Under the pieces are notes generated by a model. That model searched no databases. It had not been told where the DNA came from and saw nothing but the letters and a program-made list of their open reading frames with translations. From Mycolicibacterium bacteremicum (GTDB taxonomy: Bacteria > Actinomycetota > Actinomycetes > Mycobacteriales > Mycobacteriaceae), in contig NZ_MVHJ01000006.1 of the NCBI RefSeq assembly GCF_002086115.1, positions 186,001-250,000 of the forward strand: a stretch of DNA of 64,000 bases, written 5' to 3'. Positions 17,564-26,031 of this stretch are shown one piece after another. Positions within the stretch are counted from its first letter, which is position 1. The number at the start of each line of letters is the position of its first letter. A program made the translations under genes and the position numbers.

Positions 17564-18724
17564 CTACTTCAGCAGCTGACGGCTCATCACGACGCGCTGG
17601 ATCTGGTTGGTGCCCTCGTAGATCTGGGTGATCTTGGCATCGCGCATGAACCGCTCGACCGGGAAGTCGACGGTGTAGCCGTAACCGCCGAACAGCTGCA
17701 CGGCGTTGGTGGTGACCTCCATCGCGACATCGGAGGCGAAGCACTTCGACGCCGAGGCCAGGAACTGCAGGTTGGGCTCGCCCCGCTCGGCACGGGCGGC
17801 GGCGGTATAGACCATCAGCCGGGCGGCCTCGATCTTCATCGCCATGTCGGCCAGCATGAACTGGGTGTTCTGGAAGTCGGCGATCGACTTGCCGAACTGC
17901 TTGCGCTCCTTGGTGTAAGCGATCGAGGCGTCCAGCGCGCCCTGGGCGATGCCGACGGCCTGGGCCCCGATGGTCGGGCGGGTGTGGTCCAGGGTGGCCA
18001 GCGCGGTCTTGAAGCCGGTGCCCGGCTCGCCGATGATGCGGTCCCCCGGGATGCGGCAGTTCTCGAAGTACAGCTCGGTGGTGGGCGATCCCTTGATGCC
18101 CATCTTGTGCTCCTTGGGCCCGGCGCTGAACCCCTCGTCGTCCTTGTGCACGATGAACGCCGAGATGCCGTTGGCACCCTTGTCGGGGTCGGTCACGGCC
18201 ATCACGGTGTACCAGGTGGACTTGCCGCCGTTGGAGATCCAGCACTTGGTGCCGTTGAGGATCCAGTCGTCACCGTCGGCGACGGCCTTGGTGCGCATCG
18301 CACCGGCATCGCTGCCGGCCTCGCGCTCACTCAGCGCATAGGAGGCGGTGGCCTCGCCCGCGGCGATCGAGGGCAGCACCTTGGCCTTGAGTTCCTCGGA
18401 GCCGCGCATCAGCAGGCCGGTGGTGCCCAGCTTGTTGCAGATCGGGATCAGCGAGGACGACGCGCACACCCGCGCGACCTCCTCGATGACGATGCACGCG
18501 GCGACCGCGTCGGCACCCTGGCCGCCGTACTCCTCCGGGATGAACACCGCCGAGAAGCCGGAGCCGTCCAGCGCGGCCAGCGCCTCGTCGGTGTAGCGCG
18601 CCTTGGCGTCGACATCCGCGGCATGCGGCGCGATCTCCTTCTCACACAGATCACGCAGCACGGTGCGCAGTTCGTTGTGCTCGTCGGACAGCTGGAACAG
18701 GTCAAAGGACGGGTTGGCAACCAT
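17564..18724 (-). CDS. fadE25: Acyl-CoA dehydrogenase FadE25
   Basis: FAD-dependent alpha,beta-dehydrogenation of acyl-CoA. At 386 residues it is a full-length short/medium-chain type enzyme. It shows YALSEREAGSDAG and WILNGTKCWISNG (FAD and substrate binding), then QLFGGYGYTVDFPVERFMRDAKI and YEGTNQIQR, whose glutamate is the catalytic base. The sequence and the position next to purE match Rv3274c, a broadly conserved mycobacterial acyl-CoA dehydrogenase. Starts at ATG 18724. Transcribed alone, ended by the shared terminator. Confidence 0.92.
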   Translation of the reverse strand: MVANPSFDLFQLSDEHNELRTVLRDLCEKEIAPHAADVDAKARYTDEALAALDGSGFSAVFIPEEYGGQGADAVAACIVIEEVARVCASSSLIPICNKLGTTGLLMRGSEELKAKVLPSIAAGEATASYALSEREAGSDAGAMRTKAVADGDDWILNGTKCWISNGGKSTWYTVMAVTDPDKGANGISAFIVHKDDEGFSAGPKEHKMGIKGSPTTELYFENCRIPGDRIIGEPGTGFKTALATLDHTRPTIGAQAVGIAQGALDASIAYTKERKQFGKSIADFQNTQFMLADMAMKIEAARLMVYTAAARAERGEPNLQFLASASKCFASDVAMEVTTNAVQLFGGYGYTVDFPVERFMRDAKITQIYEGTNQIQRVVMSRQLLK

Positions 18725-18776
18725 CGGGATCTCCTCGCTACTCGCCAGTAACTTTAGCCGGTTAATCCCGATTCAC

Positions 18777-19301
18777 TCAATCGCCGAGCAATCGACCACG
18801 CAGAGCGGCGTCTTTCTGCAGCACCATCTCCTCCAGGTCGGCCTGGAAGGCCTCGATCCGGGCCCGCAATGCCGGGTCGGCCGCGCCGAGGATCCGCACC
18901 GCCAGCAGGCCGGCGTTGCGGGCGCCGCCGATCGACACCGTCGCCACCGGCACCCCGGCGGGCATCTGCACGATCGACAGCAGCGAGTCCAGGCCGTCCA
19001 GGCGCGCCAGGGGCACCGGCACACCGATCACCGGCAGCGGGGTCGCCGAGGCGACCATGCCGGGCAGGTGGGCCGCCCCGCCGGCGCCGGCGATGATGAT
19101 CTCGATGCCGCGCCCGGCGGCGTGCTGCGCGTAGTCCAGCATCCGGGCCGGGGTGCGGTGGGCCGAGACGACGCCGATCTCGAACGGGATGTCGAACTCG
19201 GCCAGCGCGGTCACCGCGGCCTCCATCACCGACCAGTCGCTGTCGCTGCCCATGATGACCCCGACGCGGGGCTGCAGTTTTTCCGTCACCTCAGTGTCCA
19301 T
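18777..19301 (-). CDS. purE: N5-carboxyaminoimidazole ribonucleotide mutase
   Basis: Purine synthesis step that rearranges N5-CAIR to CAIR. The 174-residue class I PurE contains [21 protein letters not shown] and [14 protein letters not shown], all active-site loops, then [22 protein letters not shown]. The ATG at 19301 overlaps the end of purK by 11 bases; a GTG at 19289 is the alternative. Coupled expression with PurK matches the sequential reactions. Equivalent of Rv3275c. Confidence 0.93.
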   Translation of the reverse strand: MDTEVTEKLQPRVGVIMGSDSDWSVMEAAVTALAEFDIPFEIGVVSAHRTPARMLDYAQHAAGRGIEIIIAGAGGAAHLPGMVASATPLPVIGVPVPLARLDGLDSLLSIVQMPAGVPVATVSIGGARNAGLLAVRILGAADPALRARIEAFQADLEEMVLQKDAALRGRLLGD

Positions 19302-20514
19302 CCCATCCGTCGGTCCACTCGGCGTGCGACAGCCAGTGCGCCGCCCGTTGCGCCCGTTCCCGCAGGGCCGCAACATATTCCGCATCGTCCGGGGAGCCGC
19401 CGGGGGCGCCCACGATGTTGACGTGCCCGATCTTGCGGCCCGGCCGTTCACCCTTGCCGTACAGGTGGATCTTGGCGTCGGGCATCCGGGCGCACAGGTG
19501 ATGGACGCGCTCGTCCATCGACATCGGAGGTGCCTCCGCCGCACCCAGGACATTGCCCATCACCGTCACCGGCGCCAACGCCGAGGTGTCCCCCAGCGGA
19601 TAGTCCAGCACCGCGCGCAGGTGCTGTTCGAACTGCCCGGTGCGGGCGCCGTCCATGCTCCAGTGCCCGGAGTTGTGCGGGCGCATGGCGAGCTCGTTCA
19701 CCAGGATCTGGCCCGCCTCGGTCTCGAAGAGCTCGACGGCGAGCACGCCGACGACACCGAGTTCCTCGGCCAGCCGCAGGCCGAGCGCCTCCGCACCGGC
19801 GGCGAGTTCCAGCGGCAGCCCAGGCGCCGGGGCGATCACCTCGACGCAGATCCCGTTGCGCTGCACGGTCTGCACCACCGGCCACGCCGCACCCTGACCG
19901 AACGGGGACCGCGCCACCAGCGCCGAGAGCTCGCGGCGCCAGGCCACCCGCTCCTCCAGCATGACCTCGACGCCGTCGGCGAGGTAGCCGGCGACAGCCT
20001 CGCGGGCGTGCGCCAGGTCGCGTGCCAGCACGACGCCGCGGCCGTCGTAGCCGCCGCGGACCGTCTTGATGACCACGCCGGCGCCGGTCCGCGCGGCGAA
20101 CGCGTCGACGTCATCGACGGTGCGCACCGCGGCGTAGGCCGGGATCGGCGCACCGAGGGCCTCCAGCTTGCGGCGCATCACCAGCTTGTCCTGCGCGTGG
20201 ATCAGCGCCTGTGGCGGCGGGTGCACCGTGACGCCCTCGGCGACCAACTGCTCCAGATGCGCAGTGGGCACGTGTTCGTGATCGAAGGTCAGCGCGGCCA
20301 CCCCGGCGGCGGCGCGGCGCAACGCCTCCAGATCGGTGTGCGCGCCCACCACCACATCGGGTGTCACCTGGGCCGCGGGATCGGCCGGGTCGGCGGCCAG
20401 CACCCGCAGTGACTGGCCGAGCGCGATGGCGGCCTGATGGGTCATCCTGGCGAGCTGGCCCCCGCCGATCATCACGACGGTGGGCGCGCGGGAAGCACTG
20501 GGCGTTCGGGGCAC
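19291..20514 (-). CDS. purK: N5-carboxyaminoimidazole ribonucleotide synthase
   Basis: ATP-grasp enzyme that carboxylates AIR with bicarbonate, supplying PurE. The sequence shows [19 protein letters not shown] at the start, then the ATP-grasp core with [17 protein letters not shown] and RPHNSGHW, which binds the substrate. I choose GTG 20514, giving 407 residues; the open frame continues upstream to 20580 into the short intergenic region shared with the divergent gtrA-like gene, so the precise start is uncertain. Equivalent of Rv3276c. Confidence 0.91.
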   Translation of the reverse strand: MPRTPSASRAPTVVMIGGGQLARMTHQAAIALGQSLRVLAADPADPAAQVTPDVVVGAHTDLEALRRAAAGVAALTFDHEHVPTAHLEQLVAEGVTVHPPPQALIHAQDKLVMRRKLEALGAPIPAYAAVRTVDDVDAFAARTGAGVVIKTVRGGYDGRGVVLARDLAHAREAVAGYLADGVEVMLEERVAWRRELSALVARSPFGQGAAWPVVQTVQRNGICVEVIAPAPGLPLELAAGAEALGLRLAEELGVVGVLAVELFETEAGQILVNELAMRPHNSGHWSMDGARTGQFEQHLRAVLDYPLGDTSALAPVTVMGNVLGAAEAPPMSMDERVHHLCARMPDAKIHLYGKGERPGRKIGHVNIVGAPGGSPDDAEYVAALRERAQRAAHWLSHAEWTDGWDGH

Positions 20515-20621
20515 GGCACATATGGTGTCATGTCCGGCGGACCCGGTATGCGGACCGTCGGCACCGGCGGTGACCTGCACAGGTTCACGTTGGGCTGGCC
20601 GTTTACGTAGACTGCTTCCTC

Positions 20622-21347
20622 GTGTCCTTTGCTGATGCCACGATTGCGCGGCTCCCCCGCGGACTCCGGCCCTTCGCCGAGCGGCACCATGAGCTCATCA
20701 AGTTCGCACTGGTCGGTGCGACGACGTTCATCATCGACTCGGCGATCTTCTACACGCTGAAGCTGACCGTCTTGGAGCCCAAGCCGGTGACCGCGAAGAT
20801 CATCGCCGGCATCGTCGCGGTGATCGCCTCCTACATCCTGAACCGGGAGTGGAGCTTCAAGGACCGCGGCGGCCGGGAGCGGCACCACGAGGCATTGTTG
20901 TTCTTCGGCGTCAGCGGTGTCGGCGTGCTGCTGGCGATGGCTCCGCTGTATTTCTCCAGCTATGTGCTCGGGCTACGGGTGCCCGAGGTGTCGCTGACGG
21001 TGGAGAACATCGCCGACTTCATCTCGGCCTACGTCATCGGCAACCTGCTGCAGATGGCGTTCCGGTTCTGGGCGTTCCGGCGCTGGGTCTTCCCCGACGA
21101 GTTCGCCCGCAATCCCGAGAAGGCACTGGAGTCCACGCTGACCGCGGGTGGTATCGCCGAGGCGTTCGAGGACCACGCCGAGACCGGGCGCAACGGCCAC
21201 GCCGCCGACGGCGGCCATCTCGGTAAAAGCGTCGGGCTGGCCCAGAACGGCGTCCACAACGGGTCGGTCACCCCGCTGCACCGCACCGTGCCCGGGCCCG
21301 ATCAGCTCGGCGATTCCTCCGCGTCGAGGGTGTCGAAGACTTCGTGA
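20622..21347 (+). CDS. GtrA-family membrane protein (Rv3277-like)
   Basis: A 241-residue protein with the four-helix GtrA fold: LIKFALVGATTFIIDSAIFY, then IIAGIVAVIASYILNREWSF, then two more hydrophobic segments and a basic FRFWAFRRWVFP. GtrA-type proteins are thought to help move lipid-linked sugars or modify glycans. The last 90 residues form a hydrophilic Gly/His-rich tail not needed for the fold. Starts at GTG 20622. The 3' end overlaps the convergent PH-domain gene by 46 bp. Confidence 0.82.
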   Translation: MSFADATIARLPRGLRPFAERHHELIKFALVGATTFIIDSAIFYTLKLTVLEPKPVTAKIIAGIVAVIASYILNREWSFKDRGGRERHHEALLFFGVSGVGVLLAMAPLYFSSYVLGLRVPEVSLTVENIADFISAYVIGNLLQMAFRFWAFRRWVFPDEFARNPEKALESTLTAGGIAEAFEDHAETGRNGHAADGGHLGKSVGLAQNGVHNGSVTPLHRTVPGPDQLGDSSASRVSKTS

Positions 21348-21820
21348 TAGAGCAGGGAATGCACCTGCTCTACGCGCGGAATGTCGTAGAACTCCAGCGG
21401 ATCCTGTGACGCCGATTCGATGATCAACGTGCCGGTGCGCAGCATCCGGTCGAGCAGGCCGTGCTTGAACTCCACGCTGTTGATGCGCGCGAGCGGGATG
21501 TCGATGCCGCTGCGGGTCAGCAGTCCGTGGCGGAACATGACGCGACGGTCGGTGATCACGAAGTGTGTCGTCCACCACGTCAGAAACGGCCAGACCGAGA
21601 GCCAGCCGACCAGGATCAGCCAGACGGCGGCCAGGACGCCGAAGAGGATGCGCTTGGCGTTGTCGTCCCAGTCGGTCTGATTGACCCAGCCGGCGCCGAA
21701 CGCGGCCGCCGTGCTGGCCAGCAGCAGCACCAGAATGGCTCCCAGCAGCCGCTTCCAGTGCGGGTGCCGATGCAGCACGACACGTTCGTCCCTGGCCAGG
21801 ACGTTTTCCGGATAGCCCAC
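21302..21820 (-). CDS. PH domain-containing membrane protein (Rv3278c-like)
   Basis: A 172-residue protein with two N-terminal membrane helices (LGAILVLLLASTAAAFGAGW and the ILFGVLAAVWLILVGWL segment). A bacterial PH (DUF304-like) domain follows: FVITDRRVMFRHGLLTRSGIDIPL then INSVEFKHGLLDRMLRTGTL. Function unknown. It begins at GTG 21820, eleven bases downstream of birA, so birA and this gene probably share a transcript. Its end is antisense to the gtrA-like 3' end. Confidence 0.82.
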   Translation of the reverse strand: MGYPENVLARDERVVLHRHPHWKRLLGAILVLLLASTAAAFGAGWVNQTDWDDNAKRILFGVLAAVWLILVGWLSVWPFLTWWTTHFVITDRRVMFRHGLLTRSGIDIPLARINSVEFKHGLLDRMLRTGTLIIESASQDPLEFYDIPRVEQVHSLLYHEVFDTLDAEESPS

Positions 21821-21831
21821 GAAAGTGGACT

Positions 21832-22632
21832 CTACTCAAACACCTCGCCGGACAGCGGGCGTAAATGCACAATATCGGCGGCCGCCACCACTTCGGTTCC
21901 GGTGCCGGTGTCGATGCAGAGCCGGCCCTGCTCGTCGATTCCCGCCGCGGTGCCCGCGATCTCCCGGCCGCCGGGCAGCAGCGCGCGCACCGACCGGCCC
22001 AGGGTGGCCGAGCGGGCCCGGTAGTCGGCCAGCAACCCGGCGCCATCGCCGGCCTGCCAGGCCTGCACCCGCGTGCCCAACTGCTGCAACAAGGTGCGTG
22101 CCACCTCGGTGCGGTCGGTGCCCGCACCGAGGATCTGCATGGACGTGGCCTGCGCCTGGCCCAGTTCATCGGGGGTGACGGCGACGTTCAGGCCGATGCC
22201 GAGCACCACGATCGGTGCCGGCGAGGCCACCTCGGCGAGGATGCCGGCGATCTTGGCGCCGTCGACCTGCACATCGTTGGGCCACTTCAGCCCGGCGGTG
22301 ACACCGTGGGCGGCCAGCGTGTCGACGACGGCGACCCCGGCCAGCAGCGGCAACAGCCCCCACCGGTCCTCGGCCACACCGGCTGCGGAGATGCCGACCG
22401 ACACCACGACCAGCCCGCGTGGCACCGCCTGCCAGCTGCGCCCGCCGCGGCCGCGGCCGGCCGCCTGGTGCTCGGCCAGCAGCACGGCACCGGCGATCTG
22501 CTCGTCGGCCGACCGGGCGATCAGGTCGGCATTGGTGGACCCGGTCTGTTCGACGACGTCGAGCCGGTGCCACGGCGCGGCCAGCCCGGCACGCAGCGAC
22601 CCGGCGTCCAGCGGCGCCCGGTCAGCAGTCAT
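21832..22632 (-). CDS. birA: Biotin--[acetyl-CoA-carboxylase] ligase
   Basis: Attaches biotin to the carrier lysine of acyl-CoA carboxylase alpha subunits such as AccA3, encoded 34 kb away. The 266-residue monofunctional ligase has no N-terminal DNA-binding domain. Motifs: TGSTNADLIARS, the biotinyl-AMP loop GRGRGGRSWQ, and KWPNDVQVDGAKIAGIL; the C-terminal small domain is present. ATG 22632 overlaps the end of the lipase gene by 11 bases, which places it in the same transcript as that accessory gene. Equivalent of Rv3279c. Confidence 0.92.
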   Translation of the reverse strand: MTADRAPLDAGSLRAGLAAPWHRLDVVEQTGSTNADLIARSADEQIAGAVLLAEHQAAGRGRGGRSWQAVPRGLVVVSVGISAAGVAEDRWGLLPLLAGVAVVDTLAAHGVTAGLKWPNDVQVDGAKIAGILAEVASPAPIVVLGIGLNVAVTPDELGQAQATSMQILGAGTDRTEVARTLLQQLGTRVQAWQAGDGAGLLADYRARSATLGRSVRALLPGGREIAGTAAGIDEQGRLCIDTGTGTEVVAAADIVHLRPLSGEVFE

Positions 22633-23887
22633 TGCGCACCGGCTGGTCGGCGAATCGCGTTGCCATCCAGTTCAACTGGCTCACCAGGTCGACCTCCGCA
22701 TGTCCCTTGTCCGGTTCGAACTGCACCGTCACGGTGCCGCCGAGTGCGCACGCCCGGTCGATCGCCGCGGCGGTCCATTCCGCGTCGACCAGGGTATCGG
22801 CACCGCCGTACCAGACCGACATCGGCGCGGACAGCGCCCGCTGCGGCAGGGCCCAGGCCCGTAGCAGCGCGCGCATCCGGTCGGCGGCGACCGCGTTGCG
22901 CGGTGCGACGTCCTCGGGGCGCAGGTGCTCGGCGGCCGCGCCGCGCTGGTAGATCTGCGGCGCCTGGCAGGCGGTCAGGATGGACCAGTGTTCGGCGGCG
23001 GCCCCGGCGCGGAAGTCGTCGCGGTTCAGATCGGGATGGACCCGGGCCAGCGACTCGACGATCACCGGCATGGCCAGCAGCTGGTCGGTGGTCAGCCGGC
23101 CGGTCAGGGCCTTGTCGACGAAACCGGTGACATCGGCCGCGGGCGAGGCCGCGACGGCGCCGAGCAGCTGCAGTTCGGGGGCGTAGACCGAGGCCTGCTC
23201 GTCGGCGGCCCAGGTGGCCGCGCCGCCCTGGGAGTGGCCGAACGCCATCCAGGTGCCCGAGACGTCGGCGAAGGTGTGCCGCAGCGCCCGCACGCTGTCG
23301 ATCATGTTCAGTCCGGCGGTCTTGGCGTCCAGGTAGGGGTGCACCCCCTTGGTGCCCAGGCCCTGATAGTCGGGCACGGCGACGGCGTAGCCGCGGTCGA
23401 TGAACGGGGTGACGAAGGCCAGCGCGCCCAGCATGGTGTCCGACAGCGACGGGGCGCACGGCCCGTCGATGCCGACGGTCCCGTGCCCGATGGCCACCAC
23501 CCGCCAGCCGCCCGGCGGCGGGTCACCCAGCGGGGTGAACACCGAGCCCGAGACGACGGTGGGCCTGCCGGTGTCCCCCTCGGTGGACCGGTAGAGCACC
23601 CGGGCGGCGTGCATGTTGCGCGCCTCGATGCGCCGGGTCACCCCGGGCATGGTGGTCGCCGACACCAGCGAGCCCGGACCGGTGGCGGTCAGGTCGGCGC
23701 CGTCGATGGGCACCGGCGGGCCGCCCGCGGACGGGAAGGTGTTCAGGACGGCCAGTCCGATGGGCACGGCGAACGGGGCCAGTGCGGCGTAGAGGGCCAC
23801 CTGCGCGACGAGTGCGACAGTGACCGCCAGGATGCCGAAGAGCCGGCGCGGTCGGCGGGCTCTGACCTCGGACGGCACGAAAGCCAC
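22622..23887 (-). CDS. Secretory-lipase family (PF03583-type) esterase, paralog 1
   Basis: A 421-residue alpha/beta hydrolase anchored or exported by a long N-terminal hydrophobic helix (about residues 17-50). The family opening GPGSLVSATTMPG (70-82) is followed by VLYRSTEGDTGRPTVVSGSVF, VPDYQGLGTKGVHPYLD and the nucleophile elbow GHSQGG with Ser219. The acid is probably the Asp in GGADTLVD and the base the His in PDKGHAEVDL. Substrate unknown: lipids or acylated glycans. It is 32 bases downstream of the sugar transferase and overlaps birA. It shares domain order and motifs with three other lipases in the window. Confidence 0.83.
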   Translation of the reverse strand: MAFVPSEVRARRPRRLFGILAVTVALVAQVALYAALAPFAVPIGLAVLNTFPSAGGPPVPIDGADLTATGPGSLVSATTMPGVTRRIEARNMHAARVLYRSTEGDTGRPTVVSGSVFTPLGDPPPGGWRVVAIGHGTVGIDGPCAPSLSDTMLGALAFVTPFIDRGYAVAVPDYQGLGTKGVHPYLDAKTAGLNMIDSVRALRHTFADVSGTWMAFGHSQGGAATWAADEQASVYAPELQLLGAVAASPAADVTGFVDKALTGRLTTDQLLAMPVIVESLARVHPDLNRDDFRAGAAAEHWSILTACQAPQIYQRGAAAEHLRPEDVAPRNAVAADRMRALLRAWALPQRALSAPMSVWYGGADTLVDAEWTAAAIDRACALGGTVTVQFEPDKGHAEVDLVSQLNWMATRFADQPVRNDC

Positions 23888-23919
23888 GCTACCGGAGCGC
23901 AGCCGCGCTGCCGGGCCGG

Positions 23920-25440
23920 CTAGTAGGCGCCGGTACCACCGAGCACGGTGCGCACCGTCTTGAAGGCAATCAGCAGATCACTGCTGATGGACCAGTTCTC
24001 GACATAGGACAGGTCCAGGCGCACCGAGTCGTCCCAGGACAGGTCCGCGCGACCGCTGACCTGCCACAGCCCGGTGATACCGGGCAGCACGAGCAGCCGG
24101 CGGCGCACCTGGTCGGTGTAGGCGTCGGCCTCGCACGGCAGCGGCGGGCGCGGGCCCACGACGCTCATCTCCTTCTTCAGGACGTTGATGAACTGGGGCA
24201 GCTCGTCGATGCTGTAGCGGCGCAGGATGCGGCCGACGGTGGTGACGCGCGGGTCGCGGCGGATCTTGAACAGCACCCCGCCGTCCATCTCGTTCATATC
24301 GGCCAGACCGGCGACCATCTGGTCGGCGTTCTCGACCATGGTGCGCAGCTTGATCATCTGGAACGGCTTGCCGTCCAGACCGATCCGCTCGGACAGATAG
24401 AAGATCGGGCCGCGACTGGTCAGCTTGATGGCGATGGCGCTCACCAGCAGCAGCGGGAACGCGGCGAGCAGCACGCTGAGCGAGACGAAGATGTCGAAGG
24501 CCCGCTTCTGCAGCTTCTTGGTGCCGCTGTACTGCGGCTTTTCCACGTGGATGAGCGGCAGACCGGCGACCGGGCGCATGGTCAGGCGCGGTCCAGCGAC
24601 GTCGACCATGCCCGGGGAGACCACCAGGTCGACGCCGAGGCGGTCCAGGTCCCAGGACAGTTCCCGCACACCGTCGGGGCCGAGATGTTCGGTGGTGGTC
24701 AGCGCGACGGTATCGGCGTTGACCTTGGTGATGGCCTCTTCGACCTGGTGTTCGTCGCCCAGGATGGGCAGCGGGCCGACGCCGGGCACATCGAGGGTGC
24801 CGCCGCCGGCCCGGCCGGTCAGGCAGACGCCGACGACGGAGTAGCCGTAACCCCAGGACCGCTCCAGGGACTGCACGAGGCTGCGGACCGCGGCGGCATT
24901 GCCGACCGCGACCACGGAGGTGACGCAGCGGCCGCGCTTGCGGTACCAGGCCAGCACGCGCCGGCAGGCGCTGCGGCCGATGAACAGGAAGACCAGTCCC
25001 AGCGGGAAGGCCAGCGCCAGATAGCCGCGGGCGTACTCCGGCCGGAAGATCATCAACGTGACCGCAACCACACTGATGGTGGACAGGGTCGCCGACAGCA
25101 CCCGGCGGTATTCCTCCATGCCCGCGCCGACGATCCGCGGCGAGCGGGTCCGGTACGCGGTCAGCAAACCCAGCCAGATGAGTCCGAAGATGACCGACAG
25201 CAACCCGAAGTACTTGGTGAGCGGATCGAAATCGGTGACGGGACGACCCAACCGGACCATCTGGGCACACGCCATCGCCGCGCCGACGACCACGACGTCG
25301 GTGATGAGCAGGGCGTGACCGTAACGCCGCTGCCACAGCAACCCATCGTGATCACGAGCGGGCGCCGAGCCCGTCAGGGCAATCGGCGCTTCCGTCTCTC
25401 TCACCAACGTCACTTGCGTGTCCACCTTCGTTTGCTGCAC
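23920..25440 (-). CDS. Polyprenyl-phosphate sugar-1-phosphate transferase (WcaJ/CpsE type), initiates EPS repeat
   Basis: Places the first sugar phosphate on polyprenyl phosphate, starting repeat-unit assembly at the inner membrane. The 506-residue protein has the bipartite build of this family. An N-terminal half carries four or five membrane helices and a CoA-binding-like soluble domain. The C-terminal bacterial sugar transferase domain (from about residue 310) has KRAFDIFVSLSVLLAAFPLLL, KLRTM, DELPQFINVLKKEMSVVGPRPPLP and GITGLWQVSGR. Starts at GTG 25440. A plausible promoter lies directly upstream, so this gene and lipase 1 form a sub-operon separate from the upstream EPS genes. Confidence 0.9.
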   Translation of the reverse strand: MQQTKVDTQVTLVRETEAPIALTGSAPARDHDGLLWQRRYGHALLITDVVVVGAAMACAQMVRLGRPVTDFDPLTKYFGLLSVIFGLIWLGLLTAYRTRSPRIVGAGMEEYRRVLSATLSTISVVAVTLMIFRPEYARGYLALAFPLGLVFLFIGRSACRRVLAWYRKRGRCVTSVVAVGNAAAVRSLVQSLERSWGYGYSVVGVCLTGRAGGGTLDVPGVGPLPILGDEHQVEEAITKVNADTVALTTTEHLGPDGVRELSWDLDRLGVDLVVSPGMVDVAGPRLTMRPVAGLPLIHVEKPQYSGTKKLQKRAFDIFVSLSVLLAAFPLLLVSAIAIKLTSRGPIFYLSERIGLDGKPFQMIKLRTMVENADQMVAGLADMNEMDGGVLFKIRRDPRVTTVGRILRRYSIDELPQFINVLKKEMSVVGPRPPLPCEADAYTDQVRRRLLVLPGITGLWQVSGRADLSWDDSVRLDLSYVENWSISSDLLIAFKTVRTVLGGTGAY

Positions 25441-25462
25441 CGGTCACTGCATGCTGGATAAG

Positions 25463-25491
25463 ACTATCGCTTTGTTTCCTGATACTTGCAA
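25463..25491 (-). promoter_or_regulatory. Candidate sigma-A-type promoter for the sugar transferase operon
   Basis: On the minus strand TTGCAA (25486-25491) and GATAGT (25463-25468) are separated by 17 bp; each matches four of six consensus positions. Transcription would begin about 16 bases before the GTG start. Confidence 0.35.
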
Positions 25492-25895
25492 CATTTTGGG
25501 TCAAATATCCACCCATTGGCTGACGCGCGCGCAAATTCGCTCACCGATTCGGTCATGATTTGCCACCCCCCAGAGCCCATGTGCATCGGCCAAAACTGAC
25601 GCCCCCGACAGTTTGACCTGGTAGTTAGCGTAATCCAGCCGTGTTAATCAGACGTACGTATGTCTTTTCGTCCACGTAGCCACAGCGTTACATCGACCCC
25701 CGATCCGGGGGTACCTGCGGAAGTGGGCTGACTCACCATTGCTGAAAATGCGATCGCACGCGCGAATCGGATGAATGGTGCTTAGCCGCGAAGCGAAACG
25801 CCGCCGGCAACGTGACCGGTTCGGGCCCGGTGTACCCCCAATTCCCTGATCGGCGGCACCCTCGGCGGCCGGGACGGGTACGGCGGTACCGAAAG

Positions 25896-25923
25896 GGCCC
25901 CCGTACCCCGGCGTACCGGGGCC
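25896..25923. terminator. GC-rich imperfect inverted repeat downstream of lipase 2
   Basis: GGCCCC-C-GTAC pairs with GTAC-C-GGGGCC around a six-base centre (10 pairs, one C/C mismatch). It lies about 110 bases past the lipase 2 stop in the direction of transcription, where a transcription end is expected. No T-run follows, so a terminator role is only plausible. Confidence 0.35.
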
Positions 25924-26031
25924 GCGCGGCCTACCTGTACGTCGTTGCGAATTACCCGCCGGCGGGCGCGCGGAAACGTGCGCCGGCCGACCACCGGAAC
26001 GCCGCGGCAACGGTGTCCGGGCGCCGGCGGG

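Larger units (their letters stand above)
25441..26031. other. 591-bp intergenic region inside the EPS cluster
   Basis: No convincing gene. The part next to the sugar transferase (25441-25680) is AT-richer and holds a likely promoter; the remainder is GC-rich and has short hairpins, including CCCCCG-ATC-CGGGGG (25697-25711). It separates the end of lipase 2 from the start of the sugar transferase operon. A small RNA or leader could be hidden here but nothing in the sequence proves it. Confidence 0.6.
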
